Origin: Leeuwenhoekiella parthenopeia
GTDB taxonomy: Bacteria; Bacteroidota; Bacteroidia; Flavobacteriales; Flavobacteriaceae
DNA: 64,000 bases
Direction: 5' to 3'
NCBI RefSeq assembly: GCF_020782115.1
Contig: NZ_JAJGMW010000002.1
Coordinates: forward strand, 124,001-188,000
Part shown: positions 51,953 through 60,698 of the stretch, piece by piece
How the letters are laid out: each line of letters opens with the position of its first letter
How positions within the stretch are numbered: the stretch's first letter is position 1
The notes under the pieces: generated by a model
Seen by the model: the letters and a program-made list of their open reading frames with translations, nothing else
Told to the model about the DNA's origin: nothing
The model's database searches: none
Made by a program: the position numbers and the translations under genes

Positions 51953-52705
51953 ATGTTAGAGATAAAAAATCTAAACGCAGGTATAGAAGATAAAGATATT
52001 TTACGCGGTATAGACCTTAAAGTCAATGCCGGTGAGGTTCACGCGATAATGGGACCTAATGGTTCCGGTAAGAGTACCTTGTCTTCGGTTATTGCGGGTA
52101 AGGAAGAATACGAAGTTACCGATGGCGATATACTTTTTGAAGGAGAATCTATTCTGGAAATGGACGCAGACGAGCGCGCTCATAAAGGGGTGTTCCTGTC
52201 TTTTCAGTATCCGGTAGAAATTCCCGGCGTTTCGGTGACCAACTTTATCAAGACTGCAATCAATCAGACGCGTAAAGCAAAGGGTCTTGAAGACATGCCT
52301 GCCAGCGAAATGCTTAAGAAAATCAGAGAGAAATCTGAATTACTTGAGATTGACCGCAAATTTTTATCACGTTCCTTAAACGAAGGTTTTTCGGGAGGTG
52401 AGAAAAAGCGAAATGAGATTTTTCAAATGGCGATGCTAGAGCCTAAACTGGCTATTCTGGATGAGACCGATTCCGGTCTGGATATCGATGCCCTGCGTAT
52501 TGTTTCTAATGGAGTAAATAAGTTGCGCAGCAGCGACAATGCGGTAATCGTGATTACACACTACCAGCGTTTACTGGAGTACATTGTACCCGATTTTGTT
52601 CACGTTTTGGTAAACGGTAAAATCGTAAAATCCGGCGGTAAGGAACTGGCTCTTGAACTTGAAGAAAAAGGTTACGACTGGGTAAAAGCGGAGACCACAG
52701 TGTAG
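51953..52705 (+). CDS. sufC: Fe-S cluster assembly ATPase SufC
   Basis: A 250-residue ABC-type ATPase of the SufBCD complex, cytoplasmic and without membrane domains. Walker [13 protein letters not shown] (about 33-44), Q-loop LSFQYP, signature SGGEKKRNE (about 149-157), Walker [13 protein letters not shown] and switch His in VITHYQ. Complete and of normal length. Confidence 0.97.
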   Translation: MLEIKNLNAGIEDKDILRGIDLKVNAGEVHAIMGPNGSGKSTLSSVIAGKEEYEVTDGDILFEGESILEMDADERAHKGVFLSFQYPVEIPGVSVTNFIKTAINQTRKAKGLEDMPASEMLKKIREKSELLEIDRKFLSRSLNEGFSGGEKKRNEIFQMAMLEPKLAILDETDSGLDIDALRIVSNGVNKLRSSDNAVIVITHYQRLLEYIVPDFVHVLVNGKIVKSGGKELALELEEKGYDWVKAETTV

Positions 52706-52741
52706 TTCAAAATTTAAAATTCAAAGTCTAAAATTGGAGTG

Positions 52742-53134
52742 ATGGCAACTGTAAAGCGATTTGAAGATTTACAAATTTGGCAGGAAGCTCGGGTTTTAGC
52801 AAAAGAAATTGTTTCAATTGTCCAAACTACCGGCCTTAAGGAAAATTACAAGTTGAGAGATCAGATTGTAGGTTCTTCAGGAAGTATTATGGACAACATA
52901 GCAGAAGGTTTTGAGAGAAATGGTAATTTGGAATTCAGACAATTTCTATCTGTTGCAAAAGCTTCCGCAGGTGAAACAAGATCTCAGTTGTATCGCGTTT
53001 TTGACTGGCAATACATTGAGGAACAAGAATTAAATAGATTGACATTAAAGTGTGAATCCTTGAGTAAGCAAATAGCTGGATTCATTGCTTATCTAAACAA
53101 ATCAGAACTCAAAGGGACTAAATTTCAGAGCTAA
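52742..53134 (+). CDS. Four-helix bundle protein (23S rRNA intervening-sequence type)
   Basis: A 130-residue protein of the four-helix-bundle (S23/IVS) family: FEDLQIWQEARVLAKEI, LRDQIVGSSGSIMDNIAEGFER (the family hallmark), EFRQFLSVAKASAGETRSQLYR. Relatives are encoded in intervening sequences of 23S rRNA genes and in many free-standing loci; function unknown. It is inserted between sufC and sufD and is bordered on both sides by TTCAAAATTT / AAATTTTGAA-type repeats. ATG 52742 is used; GTG 52739 is adjacent. Confidence 0.85.
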   Translation: MATVKRFEDLQIWQEARVLAKEIVSIVQTTGLKENYKLRDQIVGSSGSIMDNIAEGFERNGNLEFRQFLSVAKASAGETRSQLYRVFDWQYIEEQELNRLTLKCESLSKQIAGFIAYLNKSELKGTKFQS

Positions 53135-53171
53135 TCTGAAATTTTGAACTTTGAATATTGAATCAAGAAAC

Positions 53172-54485
53172 ATGAGTTTAAAAGATAAATTACTTTCATC
53201 TTATCTGACTTTTCAGGAAAATCAGGATTTTGATAACAGCATTCACGATATCAAGGACGCTGCAATTAAAGTTTTTGAAGAAAAAGGTTTTCCTACCCGG
53301 AAAGATGAAAATTGGAAATATACTTCGCTCAACAGTCTGGTAAAAGAAGACTACAGCCTGGTGGGGCGCAATGATGATGCGGTAGAGTTTAGAGATGTCA
53401 AGAAATTCTTTCTGAATGATATCGATACGTATAAAATCGTGTTTATAGATGGTAAATACAGTTCGTATTTATCAGAAACCACACACGATGGTGTAGATGT
53501 ATGCCTGTTGAGTGCTGCTCTTACCAAGCCTAAGTACAAGTCTGTAATCGACAAGTATTTCGATAAAATCCTTAAAAAGGATAGTCTTACTTCCTTAAAC
53601 ACGGCTTTCGCCCGCGAAGGTGCCTACATCTATGTACCCAAAGGTAAAGCGGTAAGCAAACCTATTCAGATTGTACACTTTGCTACCGGCGTTGAGTCAA
53701 ACCTGATGTTGCAACCGCGCAATCTGGTTGTGGTTGAAGAAAATGCCGAAGTTCAAATCATTGAGCGTCATCAAAGCTTAAACAGCAACCCGGTATTTAC
53801 CAATTCGGTTACAGAGATCTACGCAGGCAATCATGCCCGAGTAGATTACTATAAAATTCAAAACGATAAAGAACAGGCGTCTTTAATTGACAACACGCAC
53901 ATAGACCAGCAGACATCGTCTGAGGTGGCGGTGCATACCTTTTCTTTTGGTGGAAAACTCACCCGTAATAACTTGAATTTCTATCAGAACGGGGAGCACA
54001 ACAATTCGATACTTAAAGGTGTTACGATCATAGAAGATAAGCAGCACGTGGATCACAATACACTGGTGCATCACAAGCAGCCCAATTGTGAGAGTCATCA
54101 GGATTATAAGGGAATTTTTGACGATAGATCTACCGGTGTTTTTAATGGGAAAGTAATCGTTGACTCGATCGCCCAAAAAATCAATGCTTATCAGTCTAAC
54201 AATAATATTTTAGTGAGCGACAAAGCTTCGATCAATTCCAAGCCTCAGCTCGAGATTTTTGCTGATGATGTGCGTTGTTCTCACGGTTGTACGATAGGTC
54301 AGCTTGACGAGGATGCGTTGTTTTACATGAAAACGCGCGGGATTGGCGAGAAAGAAGGTCGTGCATTGTTGATGTATGCCTTTGCCAATAACGTATTGGA
54401 GAGCGTTAAAATCCCCCAGTTAAAATCACGTATTACCAAGCTTATCGCTAACAAATTGGGAGTAAACCTGGGATTTGAGGTCTAA
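53172..54485 (+). CDS. sufD: Fe-S cluster assembly protein SufD
   Basis: A 437-residue partner of SufB in the SufBC2D complex. Its C-terminal SufBD core has GVTIIEDKQHVDHNTLVHH, SINSKPQLEIFADDVRCSHGCTIGQLDEDALFYM and the terminal helix ALLMYAFANNVLE. The N-terminal domain starts at MSLKDKLLSSYL (ATG 53172); the frame opens at 53151, but those codons lie in the repeat bordering the preceding gene. The conserved His and Cys in the SHGCT segment are present. Confidence 0.96.
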   Translation: MSLKDKLLSSYLTFQENQDFDNSIHDIKDAAIKVFEEKGFPTRKDENWKYTSLNSLVKEDYSLVGRNDDAVEFRDVKKFFLNDIDTYKIVFIDGKYSSYLSETTHDGVDVCLLSAALTKPKYKSVIDKYFDKILKKDSLTSLNTAFAREGAYIYVPKGKAVSKPIQIVHFATGVESNLMLQPRNLVVVEENAEVQIIERHQSLNSNPVFTNSVTEIYAGNHARVDYYKIQNDKEQASLIDNTHIDQQTSSEVAVHTFSFGGKLTRNNLNFYQNGEHNNSILKGVTIIEDKQHVDHNTLVHHKQPNCESHQDYKGIFDDRSTGVFNGKVIVDSIAQKINAYQSNNNILVSDKASINSKPQLEIFADDVRCSHGCTIGQLDEDALFYMKTRGIGEKEGRALLMYAFANNVLESVKIPQLKSRITKLIANKLGVNLGFEV

Positions 54486-54528
54486 ATAAACCAGACCCGA
54501 ATCGCTTTTAACTATAAAAACTACTCAA

Positions 54529-55767
54529 ATGGCTTCCGTAGATACCTCTTTACATTTTGATGTGGAAAAAATCAGAGCAGATTTTCCCATTCTGAAGCGA
54601 AAGGTGAACGATAAGCCTTTGGTTTATTTTGATAATGCGGCAACATCGCAAACCCCACAGCAGGTTATAGATGTTATTGTAGATTACTACAGCCGCTATA
54701 ACGCCAATATTCACCGTGGTGTACACGCGCTGTCTCAGGAGGCTACAGATGCTTATGAACAGGCGCGAATCAAGATTCAGAAGCATTTTAATATTCCTAA
54801 TGCGTACCAGACTCTGTTTACTTCGGGAACTACGCACGGGATTAATATGGTAGCTTCGGGCTTTGCTTCGATATTAGAAGCCGGAGACGAGGTGATCGTT
54901 TCGGCATTGGAGCATCATTCTAATATTGTACCCTGGCAAATGCTTTGCGAAAAAACCGGGGCGCAGCTTAAGGTCATCCCAATGCTCGAAAATGGAACAC
55001 TGGATATGCAGGCCTTTGACAGATTACTTTCAGAAAAGACCAAACTGGTTTTTGTCAATCACGTAAGTAATGCTTTAGGTACTGTAAACCCCATTGAAGA
55101 ACTAATTAGCAAGACCCACAATGTGGGAGGGGCCGTTTTGGTTGACGGGGCTCAGGCAGCACCGCATATCAAAGCAGATTTACAGGCTCTTGACGTAGAT
55201 TTTTATGTGGTTTCGGCTCATAAAATGTGTGGACCCACCGGAGTGGGAATGCTTTACGGAAAAGAGGAATGGCTTACCAAACTGCCGCCCTATCAGGGAG
55301 GCGGTGAGATGATAGATCAGGTTACTTTTGAAAAAACTACTTATGCCGGTCTGCCTCATAAATTTGAAGCCGGTACGCCCAATATTTGCGGAGGAATTGC
55401 GTTTGGTGCGGCTTTAGATTATATGAATGCGATAGGCTTCGATCAAATTGCAGAGTACGAGCACGAGTTGCTCGAGTATGCTACAAGCCGGTTAAAGGCG
55501 ATTGATGGTTTGCGTATTTACGGGGATATTCCAAATAAAACAGCGGTCATTTCTTTTAATATTAAAGGCGTACACCCTTACGATATGGGAACCATACTCG
55601 ACAAACTGGGTATTGCGGTACGTACCGGGCATCATTGTGCACAGCCCATTATGGATTTTTATAAAATTCCCGGAACGGTACGGGCGTCATTTGCTTTTTA
55701 CAACACTAAAGATGAGATCGATACTCTGATTGCCGGAGTTGAGCGTGCCCGCAATATGTTGGTATAA
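54529..55767 (+). CDS. sufS: Cysteine desulfurase SufS
   Basis: A 412-residue PLP enzyme that takes sulfur from cysteine for cluster assembly. The PLP Lys is in SAHKMCGPTG (about 226-235), RGVHALSQEA and ALEHHSNIVPW are typical type II desulfurase blocks, and the persulfide Cys is in RTGHHCAQP near residue 366. SufE, its sulfur acceptor, is encoded two genes downstream. Confidence 0.96.
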   Translation: MASVDTSLHFDVEKIRADFPILKRKVNDKPLVYFDNAATSQTPQQVIDVIVDYYSRYNANIHRGVHALSQEATDAYEQARIKIQKHFNIPNAYQTLFTSGTTHGINMVASGFASILEAGDEVIVSALEHHSNIVPWQMLCEKTGAQLKVIPMLENGTLDMQAFDRLLSEKTKLVFVNHVSNALGTVNPIEELISKTHNVGGAVLVDGAQAAPHIKADLQALDVDFYVVSAHKMCGPTGVGMLYGKEEWLTKLPPYQGGGEMIDQVTFEKTTYAGLPHKFEAGTPNICGGIAFGAALDYMNAIGFDQIAEYEHELLEYATSRLKAIDGLRIYGDIPNKTAVISFNIKGVHPYDMGTILDKLGIAVRTGHHCAQPIMDFYKIPGTVRASFAFYNTKDEIDTLIAGVERARNMLV

Positions 55768-55831
55768 TTTTAAGTTTTCTAAGTATACTATTTAAATGAT
55801 TACGAGTAATTTCGTAACAAAACAATCTAGT

Positions 55832-56233
55832 ATGAAAGCAATTTGGCCAACATTGATTCTAATATGCACAGTAATAGCTGCATGTAAATCAACCGATAAA
55901 AATAGTTTAGGCCCACAGGGCAGTTTCGAGGTTCAGACCATCAAAAGGGATTCGGTAGCGGTTAAGGAAATCACCCTTAACTTTAATGCCGAAAACGGAC
56001 AGCTTAATGGGAAAGGGGTTTGTAACTCGTACAGCTCTACTTACGTGGTGAGTGGTAAGAATATCAAATTTTCGCCTGCTGTGTCCACTAAAATGATGTG
56101 TCCCGAAGGTACCACGCTTGAGTATAACTTTTTTCAGGCTTTGCAAAATGCCAGCAGCTATACGTTGAAACGCGGTAAGCTTACCTTATACAATGCTGAA
56201 GAAGAGGTTTTACTCTCGGCCAGCGAAGATTAA
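55832..56233 (+). CDS. META domain lipoprotein (HslJ-like)
   Basis: A 133-residue lipoprotein. The signal peptide ends in the lipobox VIAAC (Cys about 18). A META domain follows: GKGVCNSYSSTYVVSGKNIKF (about 60-80), AVSTKMMCPEGTTLEYNFFQAL and a final strand LTLYNAEEEVLL. META/HslJ proteins are exported stability factors of unclear mechanism. ATG 55832 gives a proper signal peptide; the in-frame start at 55796 does not. It lies inside the suf operon. Confidence 0.82.
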   Translation: MKAIWPTLILICTVIAACKSTDKNSLGPQGSFEVQTIKRDSVAVKEITLNFNAENGQLNGKGVCNSYSSTYVVSGKNIKFSPAVSTKMMCPEGTTLEYNFFQALQNASSYTLKRGKLTLYNAEEEVLLSASED

Positions 56234-56269
56234 TAATCTGTATTAAACAGATCTTTAAGTAAAAACAGA

Positions 56270-56701
56270 ATGAAAAGTATTCCCGAAATACAACAGGAAA
56301 TAGTTGAGGAGTTTGAGATGTTTGACGACTGGATGCAACGTTATGAGTACATGATCGAGTTGGGCAAATCGCTCCCGCTTATAGACGAAAAATACAAGAC
56401 CGACGAATACATCATTAAAGGCTGCCAAAGTAAAGTGTGGGTTCATGCAGATCTCAATGAGGATAAAATTGAGTTTACCGCAGATAGTGATGCCATTATA
56501 ACTAAAGGTATTATTGCTATTTTAATCCGGTCGTTTTCCGGTCAGCCGCCACAGGAAATTTTAGATGCAGACACCTCGTTTATTGATAAAATAGGGCTTA
56601 AAGAGCATTTATCACCCACCCGTGCAAACGGTTTGGTGAGTATGATCAAACAAATTAAACTATATGCTGTAGCCTATAAGGCTAAAGCCGAAAACAGTTA
56701 A
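56270..56701 (+). CDS. sufE: SufE family sulfur acceptor
   Basis: A 143-residue SufE. The acceptor Cys is in IKGCQSKVWV (Cys about 51); YEYMIELGKSLP and IITKGIIAILIRSFSGQPPQEIL are family blocks. It accepts persulfide from SufS and passes it to SufB. Followed 2 bases later by the SdpI-like gene. Confidence 0.95.
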   Translation: MKSIPEIQQEIVEEFEMFDDWMQRYEYMIELGKSLPLIDEKYKTDEYIIKGCQSKVWVHADLNEDKIEFTADSDAIITKGIIAILIRSFSGQPPQEILDADTSFIDKIGLKEHLSPTRANGLVSMIKQIKLYAVAYKAKAENS

Positions 56702-56703
56702 AC

Positions 56704-57072
56704 ATGTATTGGGATAATGGCTTTACACTTACTACAGGTCTTTGCGGACTCGTATTTGTTAGTACAGCTGTCGTTCTATACCGGTTTCCGCCGAAACATA
56801 TCAATTATTTATACGGCTACCGAACCGCAAAATCGATGAAAAGTAAGCAGCACTGGGATTTTGCCCAGAAATTTTCGGCTTTGCGAATGATTGAAGCGGG
56901 TATTTTTTTGATTATTTTGGCAGGAATATCAGCCTTTGCCGGGATTTTTAATACTTACGGAAAAGAAGCTGTTTTTGCGGGTTTGGGTTTTATACTGCTT
57001 GCTGTAATTTACCTTTTCGTAAGGACTCAAAAAGCTATCGACAAAAAATTTAAAGACAATAACCATGAGTGA
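56704..57072 (+). CDS. SdpI family membrane protein
   Basis: A 122-residue membrane protein with three hydrophobic segments. PPKHINYLYGYRTAKSMKSKQHWDFAQKF (quoted in part: YGYRTAKSMKS, about 39-49) is the SdpI/YfhL signature. In Bacillus SdpI gives immunity to a secreted toxin and acts as a signal receptor; no toxin gene is seen here. Its stop overlaps the start of the SufT-like gene by 8 bases, so it is translated within the suf operon. Confidence 0.82.
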   Translation: MYWDNGFTLTTGLCGLVFVSTAVVLYRFPPKHINYLYGYRTAKSMKSKQHWDFAQKFSALRMIEAGIFLIILAGISAFAGIFNTYGKEAVFAGLGFILLAVIYLFVRTQKAIDKKFKDNNHE

Positions 57073-57394
57073 AGCTAAAGAAATAAACACACAGGAACTC
57101 GGCGAAAAAGTCGTGCGCGTACTTAAAACTATCTACGATCCTGAAATCCCGGTAGATATTTATGAATTGGGATTGATTTACGATGTTTTTGTAAACGAAG
57201 ATTACGAGACCAAAATCCTGATGACCCTTACCACACCTAACTGTCCCGTGGCTGAAACGCTTCCGGTGGAAGTAGAGGAGAAGGTTAAAACCATTGATAT
57301 GGTTAAAGATTGTGAGGTCGAAATCACTTTTGACCCACCATGGAGTCAGGACTTGATGAGCGACGAGGCCAAATTGGAATTGGGCTTACTCTAA
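57065..57394 (+). CDS. SufT-like protein (MIP18/DUF59)
   Basis: A 109-residue DUF59 protein. KTIYDPEIPVDIYELGLIYDV (about 22-41) and TTPNCPVAETLP with the conserved Cys (about 61) are the family signature; PPWSQDLMSDEAKLELG closes the protein. SufT and its eukaryotic relative MIP18/CIA2 help mature iron-sulfur proteins. Its place in the suf operon supports that role. Starts inside the SdpI-like gene (8-base overlap). Confidence 0.93.
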   Translation: MSEAKEINTQELGEKVVRVLKTIYDPEIPVDIYELGLIYDVFVNEDYETKILMTLTTPNCPVAETLPVEVEEKVKTIDMVKDCEVEITFDPPWSQDLMSDEAKLELGLL

Positions 57395-57417
57395 TCTGAA
57401 AAATTCCGGAATCGGAT

Positions 57418-57921
57418 ATGGAAGAAATTGTAAACCGCGTAGCCAACAGCAAGTTAAAAACCTTCAATCTGGAGGATTTATACCCTGCCGGTAAACGTGA
57501 ACAAATAGACATTTCCCAATGGTTGACCGAAGGATTTATTCTGCGTGAGAAAGACTTTCGCGAGAGCCTAAAAAACTACGACTGGTCTGCTTATAACGAC
57601 GCTTACGTTGCGTTGCATTGCAGTACCAATGCCATTGTACCCGCCTGGGCCTATATGCTGGTTACAACCTATTTACAACCCGTTGCTAAAAAAGTGGTTG
57701 TAGGCAGTCTTGAAGAATTGGAAACCATTTTATATACCGAGCAAATTCAGACGCTGGACGTTACCGCCTATCAGGATGAGTATGTCATAGTAAAAGGATG
57801 TTCAAACAAGCCGGTACCCCAAAATGCATACATATTACTTACCCAAAAACTACAGGGGATCGTAAAGAGCCTCATGTTTGGCGAGGCCTGCTCCTCAGTG
57901 CCGTTGTACAAGTCTAAATAG
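57418..57921 (+). CDS. DUF2480 family protein
   Basis: A 167-residue protein of the Bacteroidota family DUF2480. The blocks EEIVNRVANSKLKTFNLED, GKREQIDISQWL, ALHCSTNAIVPAWAYML and VKGCSNKPVPQNAYILL are characteristic, including conserved Cys residues at about 64 and 123. Function unknown; co-occurrence with suf genes in this phylum suggests a link to iron-sulfur metabolism, but this is only inferred. It is the last gene of the operon, followed by a terminator. Confidence 0.88.
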   Translation: MEEIVNRVANSKLKTFNLEDLYPAGKREQIDISQWLTEGFILREKDFRESLKNYDWSAYNDAYVALHCSTNAIVPAWAYMLVTTYLQPVAKKVVVGSLEELETILYTEQIQTLDVTAYQDEYVIVKGCSNKPVPQNAYILLTQKLQGIVKSLMFGEACSSVPLYKSK

Positions 57922-57935
57922 CTTTTAAAGTAAAT

Positions 57936-57960
57936 GCCCCATAATTTATGGGGCTTATTT
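57936..57960 (+). terminator. Terminator of the suf operon
   Basis: Stem GCCCCATAA / TTATGGGGC (57936-57954) followed by a T-rich tract that runs into the promoter box of the next gene. Confidence 0.75.
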
Positions 57961-57967
57961 ATATTTG
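57960..57967 (+). promoter_or_regulatory. Promoter -7 box of the DUF3078 gene
   Basis: TATATTTG beginning in the T-tract of the preceding terminator, 25 bases before the ATG. Confidence 0.65.
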
Positions 57968-57992
57968 CCTCTTAAACCAACACTCAAAATTT

Positions 57993-58940
57993 ATGAAAAG
58001 ACTAGTTGTATTTGCACTGGCACTACTGAGCTTTGGCTATGCTCAGGCGCAGGAAAAAACCGAAGAAGAATTGCGTGAAGAGATGGCTCCTAAAAAGGCC
58101 GAGATCGCAAAACTTCAGAAAGAAGTCAGCGCGCTTCAGTCACAAATTGATAATCTTCCGGGCTGGAAATTTGGTGCCTTCGGTACTGTAGGGGCAAACT
58201 TCAGCCGCTTCAACAGCTGGTATTCTCAAGGGACGCCTAATGTTTCTTCGGCCAATATCGCTGCGACTATGAATGCGTTTGCTAACAAAAAAGAGGCTAA
58301 GTACTTTTGGCGAAATGCCCTAAACCTTAACCTCGGCTGGGTAAAATACGACGATCGCGATGATCCGACTGACGACGACAGCTTCCGCAATGCGACCGAT
58401 GTTTTTAATGTCACCTCGCTTTACGGTTATAAATTAAGCGAAAAGCTCGCGGTGTCTACCTTAGGTGAGTATCGAACAACCATTTTAGATAATTTTAATG
58501 ATCCCGGTTATCTGGATCTTGGGGTGGGTATGACCTGGACACCGATTACGAATTTGGTAGTGGTGGTGCATCCGCTCAACTACAACTTTGTATTTAGCAC
58601 TGGTGAAACGGTATACGAGTCTTCTCTGGGTGCTAAAATAGTAGCCGATTATACCCGTCAGATTGGTAAAATTGCTTTTAAATCCAACCTTTCAGCCTTT
58701 CAAAGCTATAAAAGTAATGATTACTCAAACTTTACCTGGATTAACAGTTTTAACTACAAACTGTTTAATCAGATTGGAGTAGGTTTTGAAGTAGGTCTGC
58801 GTGGCAACAAGCAGGAAAATCTGGATTTTGCAAGAGATAATTGGATGGAAAATGATATGGCTGGGACAGAACCCACTTTTGATAATCTGGATAGACAATT
58901 GCAATCCTACTATTTGCTAGGACTTACGTATTCCTTCTAA
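57993..58940 (+). CDS. DUF3078 family protein (predicted outer-membrane beta barrel)
   Basis: A 315-residue exported protein. The signal peptide is MKRLVVFALALLSFGYAQAQ (cleavage about 20), then a short coiled coil (about 30-55, KKAEIAKLQKEVSALQSQI), then alternating beta strands ending in an aromatic residue (LLGLTYSF), as expected for an outer-membrane barrel. WKFGAFGTVGANFSRFNSWYSQG (about 62-84, quoted as FSRFNSWYSQG) is a DUF3078 signature. Function unknown. Single-gene unit. Confidence 0.85.
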   Translation: MKRLVVFALALLSFGYAQAQEKTEEELREEMAPKKAEIAKLQKEVSALQSQIDNLPGWKFGAFGTVGANFSRFNSWYSQGTPNVSSANIAATMNAFANKKEAKYFWRNALNLNLGWVKYDDRDDPTDDDSFRNATDVFNVTSLYGYKLSEKLAVSTLGEYRTTILDNFNDPGYLDLGVGMTWTPITNLVVVVHPLNYNFVFSTGETVYESSLGAKIVADYTRQIGKIAFKSNLSAFQSYKSNDYSNFTWINSFNYKLFNQIGVGFEVGLRGNKQENLDFARDNWMENDMAGTEPTFDNLDRQLQSYYLLGLTYSF

Positions 58941-58960
58941 AACAAACTGTATAAAAATGA

Positions 58961-58993
58961 AAAAGCCCGATAGGTCAATACTATCGGGCTTTT
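58961..58993. terminator. Bidirectional terminator between the DUF3078 gene and hflX
   Basis: AAAAGCCCGATAG / CTATCGGGCTTTT with loop GTCAATA; A run before and T run after serve both convergent genes. Confidence 0.9.
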
Positions 58994-59009
58994 TTTATTT
59001 TGTGTGGAA

Positions 59010-60236
59010 TTATTCCTCCTCTTCACCAGTATACAAATCGTATTCCGGATACAGGAAATTGTTATACGGGAACCGGGTGATGTGTATCTCCCGTACCCGC
59101 TCGTAAACCTTCTTGCGAAAGGCATCCATATTGTCTTTGTTTAAGGCCGAAATAAAAATGGCATCTCCGTTTGCTCGAGACATCCAGGTCTGTTTCCAGT
59201 CCTCAAGTGTAAAATGTTCTTCGGTACGCTCGGTCACCAGATCGTCTTCCTCAATAGTTTTGTGGGTGAAGGCGTCAATTTTATTAAAGACCATTAGTGT
59301 AGGCTTGTCGCCTCCTTCAATCTCATCCATAATTTGATTAACCGAAGCGATATGGTCTTCAAACTGCGGATGCGAAATATCTACCACGTGTAACAGTAAA
59401 TCAGCCTCACGCACTTCGTCTAGCGTACTTTTAAAAGATTCTACCAGTTGCGTAGGCAACTTGCGTATAAATCCTACCGTGTCGCTCAACAGGAACGGCA
59501 AGTTGCGTATCACCACTTTTCTAACGGTGGTATCAAGCGTCGCGAAGAGTTTGTTTTCTGCAAAAACTTCACTCTTACTTATAGTGTTCATCAAAGTAGA
59601 TTTACCCACATTGGTATAACCTACCAAAGCTACACGTACCAAAGCCCCGCGATTACCACGTTGTATGGCCTGCTGCTTATCTATTTTTTCGAGTTTCTTC
59701 TTTAAAAGCGAGATGCGGTCGCGTACAATACGGCGGTCAGTCTCGATCTCGGTTTCACCCGGACCACGCATCCCTATACCCCCACGCTGACGTTCCAGGT
59801 GAGTCCACATACCGGCCAAACGAGGCAGCAAATACTCATACTGCGCCAGTTCTACCTGTGTGCGTGCGTAGCTGGTTTGCGCCCGCTGTGCGAAAATATC
59901 AAGGATCAGGTTAGTACGATCAATAACCTTACACTTGAGGATCTTTTCGATATTCTTTTGCTGCGCAGGGCTGAGTTCGTCATCAAAAATCGCCGTGCCT
60001 ACTTCGTATTGATCTACATACGCACGCACTTCTTCCATCTTACCCGTACCAATAAAGGTTTTGGGATTAGGTGTATCTAATTTTTGAGTAAAGCGTCTAA
60101 GCACTTCCCCGCCGGCAGTGTAAGCCAAAAATTCGAGTTCGTCCAGATATTCTTTAGACTTTTCCTCATCCTGGTATTGGGTGATCAGACCTATGAGAAC
60201 GGTCTTTTCGTATTCTATATTAGTTTCTTCAATCAT
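59010..60236 (-). CDS. hflX: Ribosome-associated GTPase HflX
   Basis: A 408-residue Obg-HflX GTPase that rescues or splits stalled 50S/70S ribosomes. The N-terminal HflX domain has TFIGTGKMEE and FDDELSPAQQKNIE; the Gly-rich linker RQRGGIGMRGPGETEIETDRR (in part GGIGMRGPGE) precedes G1 GYTNVGKSTLMN, G3 DTVGF, G4 NKID and G5 SALN. Own promoter at 60260-60253. Confidence 0.96.
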   Translation of the reverse strand: MIEETNIEYEKTVLIGLITQYQDEEKSKEYLDELEFLAYTAGGEVLRRFTQKLDTPNPKTFIGTGKMEEVRAYVDQYEVGTAIFDDELSPAQQKNIEKILKCKVIDRTNLILDIFAQRAQTSYARTQVELAQYEYLLPRLAGMWTHLERQRGGIGMRGPGETEIETDRRIVRDRISLLKKKLEKIDKQQAIQRGNRGALVRVALVGYTNVGKSTLMNTISKSEVFAENKLFATLDTTVRKVVIRNLPFLLSDTVGFIRKLPTQLVESFKSTLDEVREADLLLHVVDISHPQFEDHIASVNQIMDEIEGGDKPTLMVFNKIDAFTHKTIEEDDLVTERTEEHFTLEDWKQTWMSRANGDAIFISALNKDNMDAFRKKVYERVREIHITRFPYNNFLYPEYDLYTGEEEE

Positions 60237-60252
60237 ATATGCAAGTAAGTTG

Positions 60253-60260
60253 CAAAGGTA
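60253..60260 (-). promoter_or_regulatory. Promoter -7 box of hflX
   Basis: TACCTTTG on the minus strand, 17 bases before the hflX ATG. Confidence 0.7.
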
Positions 60261-60312
60261 CGGATTTAGAAGCTAAGGGTTTCTTAAATTAAGCCATTCA
60301 AAAAAGAACCGA

Positions 60313-60630
60313 ATGCCTCAAAATAAACTCAGTATCGCCTTTTACAACCTCGAAAACCTGTTTGATACCATTAACGATCCCAATATTCTGGATGATGCGT
60401 TTACTCCAAAAGGAGAATTGGGCTGGAATTCTTCGCGCTACGCGGAAAAACTCAATAAGTTGTCTCAGGTTATTGTTAAAATCGGAAAGGCTGAAACCGG
60501 TAGCGCGCCTGCTATTCTGGGGGTAGCAGAGGTCGAATATAGAAAAGTACTGCGCGATCTCGTTACTACCGAAGCTTTACAGCATCTGAATTATGATTTT
60601 GTACATTACAATTCTCCGGATGGGACATAG
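60313..60630 (+). pseudogene. Truncated copy of an endonuclease/exonuclease/phosphatase family gene
   Basis: 105 codons that match residues 1-102 of the intact gene at 62047-62994, at roughly 90% nucleotide identity by eye, most differences being silent. Homology ends at CCGGA (about 60620); foreign sequence then gives GT and a stop. The DNA after it shows no trace of the remaining about 210 codons. The Asn next to the metal-binding Glu of the EVEN motif is Tyr here. Without the His, DFND and SDHF motifs it cannot be an active enzyme. Confidence 0.85.
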
Positions 60631-60698
60631 ATATTGCTATTTTGAAGTTATATAATAAAGCTAAAGAAAACAATTGCTTAGAAAAAGCTGAAATATGA
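60618..60698 (+). pseudogene. 3' end of a lost gene at the insertion junction
   Basis: In another frame the foreign DNA reads WDIDIAILKLYNKAKENN then CLEKAEI and a TGA (60696-60698) that overlaps the ATG of the next gene as ATGA. This is the typical coupling of operon neighbours, so a lost upstream gene of the imported segment probably ended here. No family recognised. Confidence 0.5.

Noticed and set aside
49205-57921. Reading the suf region as a mobile island
   Set aside because: Core suf genes are complete and in the usual order; only the intervening genes look added.
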